Shown here one piece after another: positions 1-9,254 of a stretch of DNA of 64,000 nucleotides; the stretch's first letter is position 1, and each line of letters begins with the position of its first letter. Origin of the DNA: Lewinellaceae bacterium (GTDB lineage: Bacteria > Bacteroidota > Bacteroidia > Chitinophagales > Saprospiraceae); NCBI GenBank assembly GCA_020636005.1, contig JACJYR010000004.1:124001-188000 (forward strand), written 5' to 3'. Both the position numbers and the translations under genes were made by a program. Under the pieces are notes generated by a model that did not search any database, was not told where the DNA came from, and was given only the letters and a program-made list of their open reading frames with translations.

Positions 1-659
1 CGGTAGTTGGGCAGTAGCCAAAAAGCGAGGAGCAGGAAAAATACCATTGCCCCTTCAAAGTGAAGATTGCCCATGATCTCTGTGATAATCAAGGGGTTGA
101 GGGCATATAGCAAAACATTGCCTGTTGGCAGGTTGTGCCTTTTCAAGAGTTTCACCAATAAGCATAAGGTACCTGCCTCAAATGCAAACAACCAGCATTT
201 CATCACCACGGAACCCCAGTAAATGCTTTCAGGAAACAGCCAGCAGGCGCTGCCAAACTGTGCCTGTGCCACGGGAGGATAGACCGTATAAGTGTTTTTT
301 GCACCAAAAGCATCGAACAGTGCCCGGTCAATGCCTTTTATGGGAATGGCGTTTTCCAAATAATACACCGGCTGGTGGTCAAAGGGATTGTAACCCTGCA
401 CCAAGAGTCGCCCGTCCCAGATGAAACGATAGACATCGTTGCTCAGGTTGGGCATTGAAAAAACGAGGATCAGGCGCAGCAGGAGTGCAATGGCCAGCCA
501 AAACTGGATATTGACTGGTGACTGGCGAATAGTGAATGGTGAACGGGGCAATACGAACAAGTAAAGCAGGAACCAAGGGGCGTAAAAGCCTATAATTTTG
601 GGAAATTCATTTTGTTCGGTGAAATAGCCAAGGCCAATCGTTAGTGCGACCATAAGCAT
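1..659 (-). CDS. GT-C (GT87/DUF2029-like) membrane glycosyltransferase, partial
   Basis: The frame is open on the minus strand from about 698 to the left edge, so the C-terminus is missing. The translation is strongly hydrophobic with several membrane helices and contains NDVYRFIWDGRLLVQGYNPF, the conserved acidic loop typical of polyprenol-phosphate-sugar dependent mannosyltransferases of the GT87/DUF2029 type in Bacteroidota. Such enzymes use a lipid-linked sugar on the outer face of the inner membrane. I chose the ATG at 659; a TTG at 698 overlaps the stop of the upstream GT2 gene (695-697) and would add 13 residues, so the two genes are probably translationally coupled. Acceptor and sugar cannot be read from the sequence. 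Family assignment is fairly sure, start less so. Confidence 0.75.
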   Translation of the reverse strand, partial: MLMVALTIGLGYFTEQNEFPKIIGFYAPWFLLYLFVLPRSPFTIRQSPVNIQFWLAIALLLRLILVFSMPNLSNDVYRFIWDGRLLVQGYNPFDHQPVYYLENAIPIKGIDRALFDAFGAKNTYTVYPPVAQAQFGSACWLFPESIYWGSVVMKCWLFAFEAGTLCLLVKLLKRHNLPTGNVLLYALNPLIITEIMGNLHFEGAMVFFLLLAFWLLPNY

Positions 660-694
660 GGCAGCGGGCCAATGAGCGTATTTTACCAGTATGT

Positions 695-1474
695 TCAATG
701 CGCCGCTTTTTTGTCGTGCCAAAGTTCATTTAGCATCCGGTAGCGCAGCCTGATCATGTAAGCGTTGCGGGTGCTGATTATCCAGCCGGCCCTGCCGTCC
801 AGAAAGCCCATTTTCAGGAAATAGGTTTTAAAAAAACGGGCCAGCGGGGACAAGTACATTTTTAGCCAGGAGGGCTTTTCCCCTTTTTGAAACTTTTCCT
901 GGGCAGACAATCGGGCATACTTTTCAATGCGGCGCAGGTGGTCGTCACTGTCCTTGTAGGAGTAGTGAAAGAGTTTGCCCTTTAGCCTAAGTTCCTGAAA
1001 ATCAGATGGAATAGCTAATGTTTCATGCACAAAGTCCCCTTGCCAGTGAACTTGTTTACTGTTAAACAAACGCACCTTCCAATCGGGGTACCAACCGCTG
1101 TGCCTTATCCAATTGCCGCAGTAGTTGGTCAGGCGATCCAGCGAATAAACTTTCCCTTCCTCCGGCGACAGGTTCCTCAAAGTTGCAATCAATTCGTCGC
1201 TCAGCACTTCATCCGAGTCAATAGAAAGTATCCAGTCATGAGTGGCCATTTCGTTGCCGAGGTTTTTGGTTTGGGAAAAGCCGAGCCATTGATGTGGCAC
1301 TACCCTCGCCCCCATTTCCTTGCAAATTTCTACGGTCCCGTCGTCGCTGAAACTGTCCAGAACAAGGATCTCCCTGCAAACCTGCCGCAAGGCTGCAAGG
1401 CAGGCACCGATGGTATCCGCCACATTGAAAGTAATGATAACCGCAGAAATGGGTTGGAGATCCATTTTACTCAT
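695..1474 (-). CDS. Family 2 glycosyltransferase, WaaE/KdtX-like
   Basis: 259 residues. An N-terminal GT-A fold begins with ISAVIITFNV, followed by the nucleotide-sugar region and the metal-binding motif in ILSIDSDEVLS. The middle contains YPDWKVRLFNS and HETL, characteristic of the lipopolysaccharide core glucosyltransferase WaaE/KdtX group, and the C-terminal part has an amphipathic segment that probably sits on the inner membrane. It likely adds a sugar to lipid A core or another surface glycan in the cytoplasm. The stop codon overlaps the possible TTG start of the downstream GT-C glycosyltransferase, so both probably belong to one surface-glycan operon. The family is secure, the substrate is unknown. 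Confidence 0.85.
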   Translation of the reverse strand: MSKMDLQPISAVIITFNVADTIGACLAALRQVCREILVLDSFSDDGTVEICKEMGARVVPHQWLGFSQTKNLGNEMATHDWILSIDSDEVLSDELIATLRNLSPEEGKVYSLDRLTNYCGNWIRHSGWYPDWKVRLFNSKQVHWQGDFVHETLAIPSDFQELRLKGKLFHYSYKDSDDHLRRIEKYARLSAQEKFQKGEKPSWLKMYLSPLARFFKTYFLKMGFLDGRAGWIISTRNAYMIRLRYRMLNELWHDKKAAH

Positions 1475-1586
1475 GGCGCTAAGATTGAATTTTTCCCTTA
1501 AAAAGGTTGGCGTTTTAAGCCAATTTGTAATTTCAGCCCACCTTGAAATTTTAACACTTGTCCAGTTTTTTTCCAGAGTAAATCAT

Positions 1587-1605
1587 GGTGATTTTAAAAA
1601 TCACC
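1587..1605. promoter_or_regulatory. Perfect inverted repeat between divergent genes
   Basis: GGTGATTTT, one base, then AAAATCACC lies between the divergent GT2 and oxidoreductase genes, 41 bases before the latter's ATG. It could be an operator or the foot of a hairpin; no T tract follows. Function is inference. Confidence 0.3.
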
Positions 1606-1645
1606 CTGATTTGGCAGCAAACGGACAACCAAACCTTTCTACCCA

Positions 1646-2845
1646 ATGGCAAAAATAGCAATGCTCGGCACCGGCTTCATCGCCGATTTTTACATATCCG
1701 CCCTGCACGGCCAGCGCAGCCGTGACCGGGTCATCATGGCCTACTCCACCACCAAAGAAAGGGCTAAGCCTTTCGCCAAAAAGCACAACATCCACCATTG
1801 GACGAACGATCTGCATGAAGCCGTAAACCATCCCGAAGTGGACATTGTGTGCATCGGCCTCCGCAACAACCAGCACCTGGAAGCCGCCACCGCCGCCGCC
1901 AAAGCTGGCAAGGCCGTAATGTGTACCAAACCGCTAGCCCGCAACGGCAAGGAGGCTTGGGAAATGGTAAAGGCTGTTGAAAAAGCAGGCGTTTTCGCTG
2001 GCTACCTGGAAGATTTGGTTTATACGCCCAAAAACCTGAAAGCCGTTGACGGCGTGAAAAACGGCGCCATCGGCAGGGTGCTTTGGGCAAAATCGAGGGA
2101 GACGCACCCCGGCCCGCACAGCCCCTGGTTTTGGGACAAAGAACTGGCGGGTGGTGGTGCTTTGGTTGATCTCGGCTGCCATTGCATTGAAATCGCAAGG
2201 AGTTTTATTGGCAAAAACGTGCGCCCGGTAGAAGTGATGTGCTGGGCCGACACTCAAGTGAAACCTATTGATGCCGAAGATCACGCCATTGGTTTGGTGA
2301 AATATGCAAACGGCGCCATTGGCCAGTTCGAGGTGTCGTGGAGCTTCCGGGGCGGCATGGATTTGAGGGACGAAGTAATGGGCACCGATGGTACCATTTG
2401 GCTCAATAATTTTTTGCGTACTGGATTCGAGATGTTCACTGCTCCCGGAAAAAGCGGCTATGTGGCTGAAAAGGCCGAATCTGCCAGCGGCTGGCTCTTC
2501 CCGGTTGGCGACGAGACAAATGAGTTGGGCTACAACCACATGTTCACCGACATGCTGAACGCCATGGAAAGTGGCGGCCAGCCCGTCGAAACGTTTTACG
2601 ATGGCTATGTGGTCAATGAAATCATGGACGCCTGTTACCGTTCCGCCAAGTCCAAAAAATGGGAACCCATCAAACTAAAAGAATGGCGTGGTCTGCCAGA
2701 CGAAGCCGTTCAGGTTCAAAAAGAAGTGGAATACGACAAAAAGCACTGGCTGCTGAAGGAAGAAGTAATGCCCGACGGCTCAAAAAAACTGTTGCTGAAG
2801 GATAAAAAGACAGGGAAACTGGTACAGAAGGAAATGAGTGAATGA
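1646..2845 (+). CDS. Gfo/Idh/MocA family NAD(P)-dependent oxidoreductase
   Basis: 399 residues. The N-terminal Rossmann fold starts at once with MLGTGFIADF (dinucleotide binding, residues 6-15), and CTKPLARN holds the family lysine-proline pair (K95-P96). The C-terminal alpha/beta domain has DLGCHCIEIARSFIG with the histidine expected in the active site. Family members oxidise or reduce sugars, inositols and sugar acids; the substrate here is not deducible. The protein is somewhat longer than the usual 330-380 residues because of a lysine-rich tail. The stop codon lies inside a 20-bp inverted repeat of GAGTGAAT words, so the last residues may be repeat-derived. Divergent from the GT2 gene. 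Confidence 0.9.
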   Translation: MAKIAMLGTGFIADFYISALHGQRSRDRVIMAYSTTKERAKPFAKKHNIHHWTNDLHEAVNHPEVDIVCIGLRNNQHLEAATAAAKAGKAVMCTKPLARNGKEAWEMVKAVEKAGVFAGYLEDLVYTPKNLKAVDGVKNGAIGRVLWAKSRETHPGPHSPWFWDKELAGGGALVDLGCHCIEIARSFIGKNVRPVEVMCWADTQVKPIDAEDHAIGLVKYANGAIGQFEVSWSFRGGMDLRDEVMGTDGTIWLNNFLRTGFEMFTAPGKSGYVAEKAESASGWLFPVGDETNELGYNHMFTDMLNAMESGGQPVETFYDGYVVNEIMDACYRSAKSKKWEPIKLKEWRGLPDEAVQVQKEVEYDKKHWLLKEEVMPDGSKKLLLKDKKTGKLVQKEMSE

Positions 2846-2886
2846 GTGAATGAGTGAATAGTGGGATATTCACTCATTCACTCATT
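2841..2886. repeat. 20-bp perfect inverted repeat built of GAGTGAAT words
   Basis: AATGAGTGAATGAGTGAATA at 2841-2860 is the exact reverse complement of 2867-2886, with a 6-base loop. It overlaps the oxidoreductase stop codon. It would form a very stable RNA hairpin, but an A tract rather than a T tract follows on the plus strand. Confidence 0.85.
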
Positions 2887-2925
2887 AAAAAAGTAGCCCC
2901 TTCCCGACGTTACGGGAAGGAGCTA
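2886..2925 (-). terminator. Rho-independent terminator for the minus-strand surface-protein cluster
   Basis: CCTTCCCG and CGGGAAGG form an 8-bp stem with a 6-base loop. Read on the minus strand the stem is followed by six T. It lies about 170 bases downstream of the porP/sprF-like stop and probably ends that transcription unit. Confidence 0.6.
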
Positions 2926-3033
2926 TCCCAAAAACCAATTGTTAAAGGACATCTATTCTTGAAATCTGCACCAAAACGCAGATTGTGTTTTATCTAAATC
3001 TGGTCTTCTCTTTGATTTCGTGCGAGGTCTTTA

Positions 3034-3066
3034 AAATCGTAAATCGTCATTCGTAAATCGTAAATA
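3034..3066. repeat. Tandem CGTAAAT word repeat
   Basis: Four near-identical copies of (T)CGTAAAT or its variant stand in the space between the terminator and the porP/sprF-like gene. One of several short-word repeat clusters in the window; function unknown. Confidence 0.6.
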
Positions 3067-3095
3067 AAAAGACCAACTGACATCACCAATTAGCC

Positions 3096-4037
3096 CTACT
3101 GATTCATCGGGGTACGGTCGAACTTTTTCTTCCCACCTTTAAAGTCGAATGCAATAGTGACTTCGTGCGTACCGCCGTTGTACTGCTGAACGCCCTGGAA
3201 GGCAACATCGTAGCTGTAGTACAAGCGGAATACGTCAATATTCGTACCCAAAAGCAGGCCAACAGCACCGCCCAAGCCAGCACGGTAAGACACACCGGCG
3301 ATGAGTTTATCGTCTATGAATGAACCTTTTACGTTAAAGTCGGCCTGAAAGGGTTTGCCCAGGGTGCGCTGCAGTAGCATGCTGGGCTGCAATTTGAAAT
3401 TCATCTCCTCTATGTCAAATTCATGGCCCAGGTAGAGCATAGCATATTTGAGCGATCCATCGGAAACGCTGGATTGGCTGTCGCCGGTATTAGTGGTTAT
3501 TAGGTTTGAAAAAGTCAGGCCCACATTGGTATGTTCCTTTATTTGTGCCCAAAAACCAAGGCCTGCATTGACGAGGTTGTACCCAACATCAACTGCGTCT
3601 TCAACGATGGGGTCGCCCTGTTGATATAGCGGGTTATCGAGTATGGAATTGGCGACGGTAATCCGGTGGGTTTCGAAAGATAAGCCAGAACTTAACTTGA
3701 CGTCTTTCAATTTAAACCGCAAAGAAAAGTTGAACTGCCCACGAATGCGGGACATGCTGCCAAGCTTTTCCGACATGATATTGAGGCCGCCGCCAATCAT
3801 CTTGCCCCAAGCGCCATTGTATCCAATCATATAGGTCTTGGGCGACTCTGGAAAGCCCGTCCATTGGCTGCGCAGGTTCATCTGCAACTGGTGGTTTTCG
3901 TTGAAACCCGCATAGGCAGGGTTTATCAAAACAGGACTGATGTGATAATGGGAGAAAACTGCTGACTGCTCCTGAGAATGGACAGCCTGAAGGATGAATA
4001 AAGAAGTTATGAGTAATAGTAACTTTTTCATGCTCAT
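3096..4037 (-). CDS. PorP/SprF family type IX secretion system outer-membrane protein
   Basis: 313 residues. An N-terminal signal peptide ends near VHSQ, followed by FSHYHISPVLINPAYAGF, the diagnostic start of PorP/SprF proteins, and then alternating strands of an outer-membrane barrel. SprF-type proteins are needed for export of a particular large gliding/adhesion cargo and are normally encoded immediately downstream of it. Here the gene follows a 1648-residue SprB-repeat protein with a gliding-motility C-terminal domain, so it is most likely the dedicated partner of that cargo. A second in-frame ATG at 4031 is equally plausible as start. The family call is secure; cargo specificity is inferred from position. 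Confidence 0.93.
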   Translation of the reverse strand: MSMKKLLLLITSLFILQAVHSQEQSAVFSHYHISPVLINPAYAGFNENHQLQMNLRSQWTGFPESPKTYMIGYNGAWGKMIGGGLNIMSEKLGSMSRIRGQFNFSLRFKLKDVKLSSGLSFETHRITVANSILDNPLYQQGDPIVEDAVDVGYNLVNAGLGFWAQIKEHTNVGLTFSNLITTNTGDSQSSVSDGSLKYAMLYLGHEFDIEEMNFKLQPSMLLQRTLGKPFQADFNVKGSFIDDKLIAGVSYRAGLGGAVGLLLGTNIDVFRLYYSYDVAFQGVQQYNGGTHEVTIAFDFKGGKKKFDRTPMNQ

Positions 4038-4138
4038 GGATTTAATCGGTAAATGGATATTTATTTCAAAGAAAAACTATGAATGATGGAGCGTGGACGA
4101 ACCGACATGTCCATCATTCATAATTAATTAATTCATCA

Positions 4139-7100
4139 TTATTTGCGAAGAACGGTCACACTGCCTTTCTTTGTCACGTTTTGGTTGGCCACGGGATCGA
4201 AGTAGTCAAAGACAAAGAAATAAACCCCGTCATCCACTGGGTTGCCACGTTTATCGAGGCCGTTCCAGAGGTCACCGTCGTTATAGTTATTGTACTCCAC
4301 CACCAACTGGCCCCAGCGGTTGTAGATTTCCAGGGTGTTCTCACTGAAACGGGAGAGGCAGGCTATTTCAAAAAACTCGTTGAAGCCATCCCCTTCCGGC
4401 GTGATGATGGGCAAGACTTCCCCGCATTGCGTGGCGTCTGTGACCTTCACTTCGAGCAAGGATTGGCAATCATTGGCATCCGTCACTGCGACAAAGTAAC
4501 TCCCAGGCAGCAGTTCCGTAATCAGGCTGTCAGTGGCATCCGGGAATTTTTGCCATTGGTATTCGTAAGGAGGCGTGCCGGAAATTACCTGGACGATAGC
4601 CTTGCCGCTTGGGCCTCCTTCGTCGGGTTCTGACAATGCCTGTAATTTGAGTGGCACATATTCAGGTACTACTGTTTCGCTAACCATAGAACAACCGTTT
4701 CCATCCGTAATGGTGAGGCGGTATTCGCCGCCTTCCAGCAGGGTTGCAGTTTTAGACGTTTGTTTCAATGGGTCGTTCCACAAGTAACTGTATGGCTGGA
4801 TGCCTCCAAAAACACTTGCCGTGGCCAGGCCACCATCTTCCGTGCAGCCGTTCCTGCCCGCTTCGGTTTCAACTGAAATCTGGTTGGGTTGGGTGAGGTT
4901 GGCAGTTGCTACAACTGTGCAGCCAATCGCATCGGTAATGGTCACCGTAATGGGGCCAGCCGAGAGTCCGGCTACCGAAGGTGTGGTAGCACCATTACTC
5001 CAATTAAAGGAATAACTGGAAATGCCGTTCACAGGGTTGGCAGTTGCTGCCCCGCTCGTGCCATTGAAGCACCGTACATTGAAACCATTGAAATTGCTGG
5101 TCGCAATGACATTTCCATCAAGATTGGAACTAGCTGTCAGCGTGAAAACCTGGGTAATAGACACCCCTAGCCCGTCTGTTATCTTCACCGAGTAGGTACC
5201 GGGTGGAACGTTCGACAGGGTGGCGTTATCCGTGCCGACCGGTGTGCCGTTGGCTGTCCATTGGTAGTGATAAGGTGTATTCTGGCTGCCTGTTGGCGTG
5301 ACGGTGATAGAACCCGTGTCATCGGAACACTGCGGAACGACATTGTCGCTGGAAGCTTCAAAGTTTTCCACACAGAGGGGGCCAAACACCTGGTAACATC
5401 CACTGGCCTCGCCGATGGTGACAAAATAGCAACCTGTTTCCAGGTTTGTTGGATTCTGGGCGAATGACCCATTGCTCCACTGAAAATTATAGGGGATCCC
5501 ACCGCCAACAGGGTGGATAAAGATTTTCCCGTTGCTGCTATTATTGGTGGCAGGATAAATATCAATCGGTAAAATGACAATGGAGGTAAGCCCAACGTTT
5601 TCGGTCTTGGTAATCGTCTGCTGGAAAGCACCTGGTGCCGCATCGTTGACTGTAACTACATAAGCGCCACTTTCCAGTCCGGATATCACTTGTTGTCCGC
5701 CTGCAGAAACCAAGGTGTCTGCATAGCTGTTCGGGCCAAGTATGATCACTTCATAAGGGCCAAGGCCACCACCTACATTGATGGTCAGCGTTCCGTTGAA
5801 ATCACTCTCACAAGAATTGGTGGAAGTTAGCAGTAGCGATACAGCCGACGGATCGTAAATGATTTCTTCGGTCTTGCTATTGGTACACCCTTCCACATCT
5901 GTTACCGTAACGGTATAGGAGCCTTCCCCAAGGAAGGAATTGGTTGCAGTCTGCGGCCCATTGCTCCATTTGTAAGCATAAGGTGGGCCAAAGCTGCCCG
6001 TACCGCTGACCGTCAAAGCGCCGTCCGTTTGCCCTGGCAGGGAGACGCCTTCATTTAAGACCGTATTGATCTGGACAGGCGAAGAAGCCTGAGTAATTTG
6101 AATATTGGGCACGGTTGCAGTCTGGCCATCGGCACTGGTAATAGTGACAGAATAGGTGCCGGGGCAAAGCCCTGTCGGGTTTTGACCTGCAGCAGGCGGC
6201 GACCATTGGAAAGTGGGGTTTGGCAAACCGCCTGCAATGGAAAGGTTGATGGCTCCATCGCAAACGCCAAAGCAGGCGTTTTTCTTGGTGCCGACTGAGG
6301 CAATCAGTGGCGCAAGTACGTCAAAACAGGCTGATTTGGTACAGTTGTTTGCATCGGTTACGGTTACACAATAGTTGCCAGGGCAAAGGTTTTGGATGGT
6401 AGCACCTGTCATGCCGTTGCTCCAGGAGTAGTTGGAGTATGGGGCAACTCCTCCAGTCGTACCTGCTCCGGCCAGGCTGATTGAACCATTGCAACCGCTA
6501 CTGGCAGACTGTGTATTCGGTGTAAAAGTAATCGCTTGTGCAGTACCTACCGTGGCGTTTAATGTCCTGACGCAACCCAGCGCATCCCTGACCTGCACCG
6601 TATAGGTGCCTGCACAAAGGTTCGGGAAAGTATTAGTGTTGACGAATTGCCCATTGTTCAGCTTGTACGTATAAGGTGCTAATCCACCTGTTGCAGTGAT
6701 AGCCAAAGCACCATCACATTGCCCAAAACACTTCACGTTCACAGGCGTAGCCACTGCCGTAAGGACAGATGGCGGGCCTGCAATGTTGATGGTTTTTATA
6801 TCCTGGCAGCCGTTGCAATCCGTCACTGTGACAATATACGAACCGGGGCCTAAATTGCTCCTGTCCTGGGTGGTAGGCCCGTCGCTCCATTTGTAGGTGT
6901 AAGGCCCTTGACAGCCTGTGACCGTGCCGCCGGTAACCGATAAATCTATCCCGCCTGTCATTTCACCAAAACAGGCGACGTTCATCACCTGGAACTGGAC
7001 GTTGAGCGGGGTTTCGGGTTGTTCGATGTTGTAAGTGCCCGTAGTCATGGTTGCACCGCTGCAACTTGTCACAGTTACGGTGTAGGCACCGGCACCGACA

Positions 7101-9085
7101 CCTGTCAAGTCCTGGTTTGACCCAACCATGGTACCGTTTTCGTCCACCCATTTGTAGGTATAGTTGCTGTTGCCACCCGATACTGAAATGTCAATGGTGC
7201 CATTGGTGCCATTAAAACAGGTGACGTGAGTGATGATGGGATTAGCACCAATAACGACTGGGCTGGGGCAGCCAGCCCCAACCGTTACCAAGCCGTTGGT
7301 AAAGGCAGGCGTGATGGTCTGGCTATTGCAATTGACCACGTCCACGTTGGTTGGGTTGCCATCGAAGGTGATCGGGCTTGATTGGCCTGTGGTGCCTATC
7401 ACATTAAAGCATATCTGAAAGATGACAGACCCGTTCGGCAAGGTCACCCCATTAGTAGTGGGATCATCCCAGGAAAAATTGATGGTTCCTGTCGCTGGTT
7501 GGGGATTGAAATTTCCGCCGGAGAGTCCGTTCAATCCGAATCCTTGTACAGCGTTATATTGTAAAACTGCCTGGTTGAAGTGGATGGTGTATTGGGCGCT
7601 GACGATGCAGTTGAAATTTTCAACAGAAACATCCACACAGACCTGGCTACCATTGCCCGCCGTTTCCTGCGATCCGATAAACTTCAGGGTAGTTTGCGGC
7701 GTGTTGCAAATTGTCAGGTTGCCATTAATTCCTTGCCAAGGTACTAATTGGCTGTTCCCATTGTACACCTCAATCATACTTGGGGAGTTCGTAAATTGGA
7801 ATGAGGAAGAACTGTTACAGTTCAAAGGACCGGTTACATCGAAGCATACCTGGTAAATTACCTGGCCATCTGGTATAGTTACCCCTGAGGCACCGGGGTC
7901 ATCCCAGGAAAAAATAAGTATGCCATTGTTGGCCATTGTTGTTCCAAAATTGCCACCAGTGAGGCCCGGCAGACCAAAACCCTGCACACCCGTAAAATGA
8001 AAAAGGTTATTATCGAAAGTCATGGTATATCCCATGGATACTATGTTGTCGAAATCATTGACAGTGATATCCACGCAAAAAGAAGTACCAGGCAAAACGG
8101 TTTCGTCAGAAGCTATGATGGCAAAACCTTGAATGGGGGGCGGGGTTCCCCCATTAACAGTTACCGATCCATTATCGAATATGTGAGGGACAGTGTTGCC
8201 GTTTCCATCCCGAATATCAACGAATGTGGGGGATCCACTAAAGCCGACATTGCTGGATTGGCCGTTGGTACCAATTACGTTGAAACAAATTTCAAATAAA
8301 GTGGTCCCGTTCGGCACCGAAACCCCAAAAGTGGAGGGATCGTCCCATGAAAAGGACAAGTTCCCGGCACTTGCACCTGTAGTGCCGAAGCTTCCACCAT
8401 TCAGGCCTGGCAGGCCAAAAGCCTGCACCCCTGTATAGGTGAGGATAGCCGGGTTAAAATTGATGCTGTACTGCATGCTGACAATGTTGTTGAAATTGTC
8501 AGCAGTCACAGCTACGCAAACATTCGTTCCTGCGGGGGCCGTCAAATCTTCGGCGGAAAAGGTCAAGTCACCTCCACCGCTACTTCCGCCACCGCCGTTG
8601 ACATCACAACCTTCCAGGTTGTAATTGAGCGTCATTCCATTGCCGTTTACAAACTCAAAAGTAAGCGGAGGAAGCTCGACAAAAGCGATGGTGGTGCCAG
8701 TGGTACTTAACACTTTTAGCCTCAGGGTGTAAAGCACAGTACCGTTTGGCAAAGAGACCCCTGCCACATTGGGATCAAGCCAATTGGTCTTGAGTTCTCC
8801 ATTGCCAGTGTTGGTGGTGCCAAAGTTGGATGTGGCCCATCCGGGCAATTGGGCAGAAAGGTTAGTGACATCTACGAACGATAAGGCAGATACATTCCAG
8901 CTCATGCCATATTGGAAGCTGAGAATGTTGGTGAAGTTGGAAACGACGACATCCAGGGATATCGTATCACCCGTGTTCGCAGTTATCGTTGCAGGATTGA
9001 GGGAAAAGTTGACGGTCTGCGCTGAAAGTTGGGAAACTAAGAACAGCAGACAGCCAATGACGAGATTGGTAATCGGTCGTTTCAT
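4139..9085 (-). CDS. Giant T9SS surface protein: four cohesin-like domains, about twelve SprB repeats, gliding-motility C-terminal domain
   Basis: 1648 residues. A signal peptide ends at about residue 23 (SQLSAQ). Four similar units of about 145 residues follow (roughly 24-165, 173-315, 318-463, 465-610). Each begins with the cohesin pattern of a strand, an F-x-N-I-V-S-x-Q-Y core, a GFGLPGL-type loop and an FSWDDP/GVxLPNG motif. From about 615 to 1545 I count twelve SprB-type repeats of 75-83 residues, recognisable by the Cys-Phe-Gly/Asn start, PYTYKWSNG-like centre and GTYTVTVTD-like end. The tail (about 1550-1648) has TPEGDGFNEFFEI, YNRWGQLV and GVYFFVFDY, the CHU_C/TIGR04131 gliding-motility C-terminal domain that directs T9SS export and surface anchoring. 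It is probably an adhesin or scaffold displayed on the cell surface. The PorP/SprF gene follows by 101 bases. Cohesins hint at binding of the dockerin protein encoded upstream; that is inference. Confidence 0.93.
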   Translation of the reverse strand: MKRPITNLVIGCLLFLVSQLSAQTVNFSLNPATITANTGDTISLDVVVSNFTNILSFQYGMSWNVSALSFVDVTNLSAQLPGWATSNFGTTNTGNGELKTNWLDPNVAGVSLPNGTVLYTLRLKVLSTTGTTIAFVELPPLTFEFVNGNGMTLNYNLEGCDVNGGGGSSGGGDLTFSAEDLTAPAGTNVCVAVTADNFNNIVSMQYSINFNPAILTYTGVQAFGLPGLNGGSFGTTGASAGNLSFSWDDPSTFGVSVPNGTTLFEICFNVIGTNGQSSNVGFSGSPTFVDIRDGNGNTVPHIFDNGSVTVNGGTPPPIQGFAIIASDETVLPGTSFCVDITVNDFDNIVSMGYTMTFDNNLFHFTGVQGFGLPGLTGGNFGTTMANNGILIFSWDDPGASGVTIPDGQVIYQVCFDVTGPLNCNSSSSFQFTNSPSMIEVYNGNSQLVPWQGINGNLTICNTPQTTLKFIGSQETAGNGSQVCVDVSVENFNCIVSAQYTIHFNQAVLQYNAVQGFGLNGLSGGNFNPQPATGTINFSWDDPTTNGVTLPNGSVIFQICFNVIGTTGQSSPITFDGNPTNVDVVNCNSQTITPAFTNGLVTVGAGCPSPVVIGANPIITHVTCFNGTNGTIDISVSGGNSNYTYKWVDENGTMVGSNQDLTGVGAGAYTVTVTSCSGATMTTGTYNIEQPETPLNVQFQVMNVACFGEMTGGIDLSVTGGTVTGCQGPYTYKWSDGPTTQDRSNLGPGSYIVTVTDCNGCQDIKTINIAGPPSVLTAVATPVNVKCFGQCDGALAITATGGLAPYTYKLNNGQFVNTNTFPNLCAGTYTVQVRDALGCVRTLNATVGTAQAITFTPNTQSASSGCNGSISLAGAGTTGGVAPYSNYSWSNGMTGATIQNLCPGNYCVTVTDANNCTKSACFDVLAPLIASVGTKKNACFGVCDGAINLSIAGGLPNPTFQWSPPAAGQNPTGLCPGTYSVTITSADGQTATVPNIQITQASSPVQINTVLNEGVSLPGQTDGALTVSGTGSFGPPYAYKWSNGPQTATNSFLGEGSYTVTVTDVEGCTNSKTEEIIYDPSAVSLLLTSTNSCESDFNGTLTINVGGGLGPYEVIILGPNSYADTLVSAGGQQVISGLESGAYVVTVNDAAPGAFQQTITKTENVGLTSIVILPIDIYPATNNSSNGKIFIHPVGGGIPYNFQWSNGSFAQNPTNLETGCYFVTIGEASGCYQVFGPLCVENFEASSDNVVPQCSDDTGSITVTPTGSQNTPYHYQWTANGTPVGTDNATLSNVPPGTYSVKITDGLGVSITQVFTLTASSNLDGNVIATSNFNGFNVRCFNGTSGAATANPVNGISSYSFNWSNGATTPSVAGLSAGPITVTITDAIGCTVVATANLTQPNQISVETEAGRNGCTEDGGLATASVFGGIQPYSYLWNDPLKQTSKTATLLEGGEYRLTITDGNGCSMVSETVVPEYVPLKLQALSEPDEGGPSGKAIVQVISGTPPYEYQWQKFPDATDSLITELLPGSYFVAVTDANDCQSLLEVKVTDATQCGEVLPIITPEGDGFNEFFEIACLSRFSENTLEIYNRWGQLVVEYNNYNDGDLWNGLDKRGNPVDDGVYFFVFDYFDPVANQNVTKKGSVTVLRK

Positions 9086-9254
9086 ATGTTCGGAATTGGG
9101 ACGATAATTGTTTAAAAAATGTAATCAGTTAGTTACAGTGCTCGTCCATGGTTATGGATTTTGAATTTTGGCTATTCGATATTTGAAAACAGATGATGTT
9201 GTTTAGCGCCTGACAATCAAACATCCAACACCCACTACCCAAAATCTGGATTTA

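Noticed and set aside
4181..4633. 150-codon plus-strand frame
   Set aside because: Antisense to the gliding-motility C-terminal domain of the giant cohesin/SprB protein.
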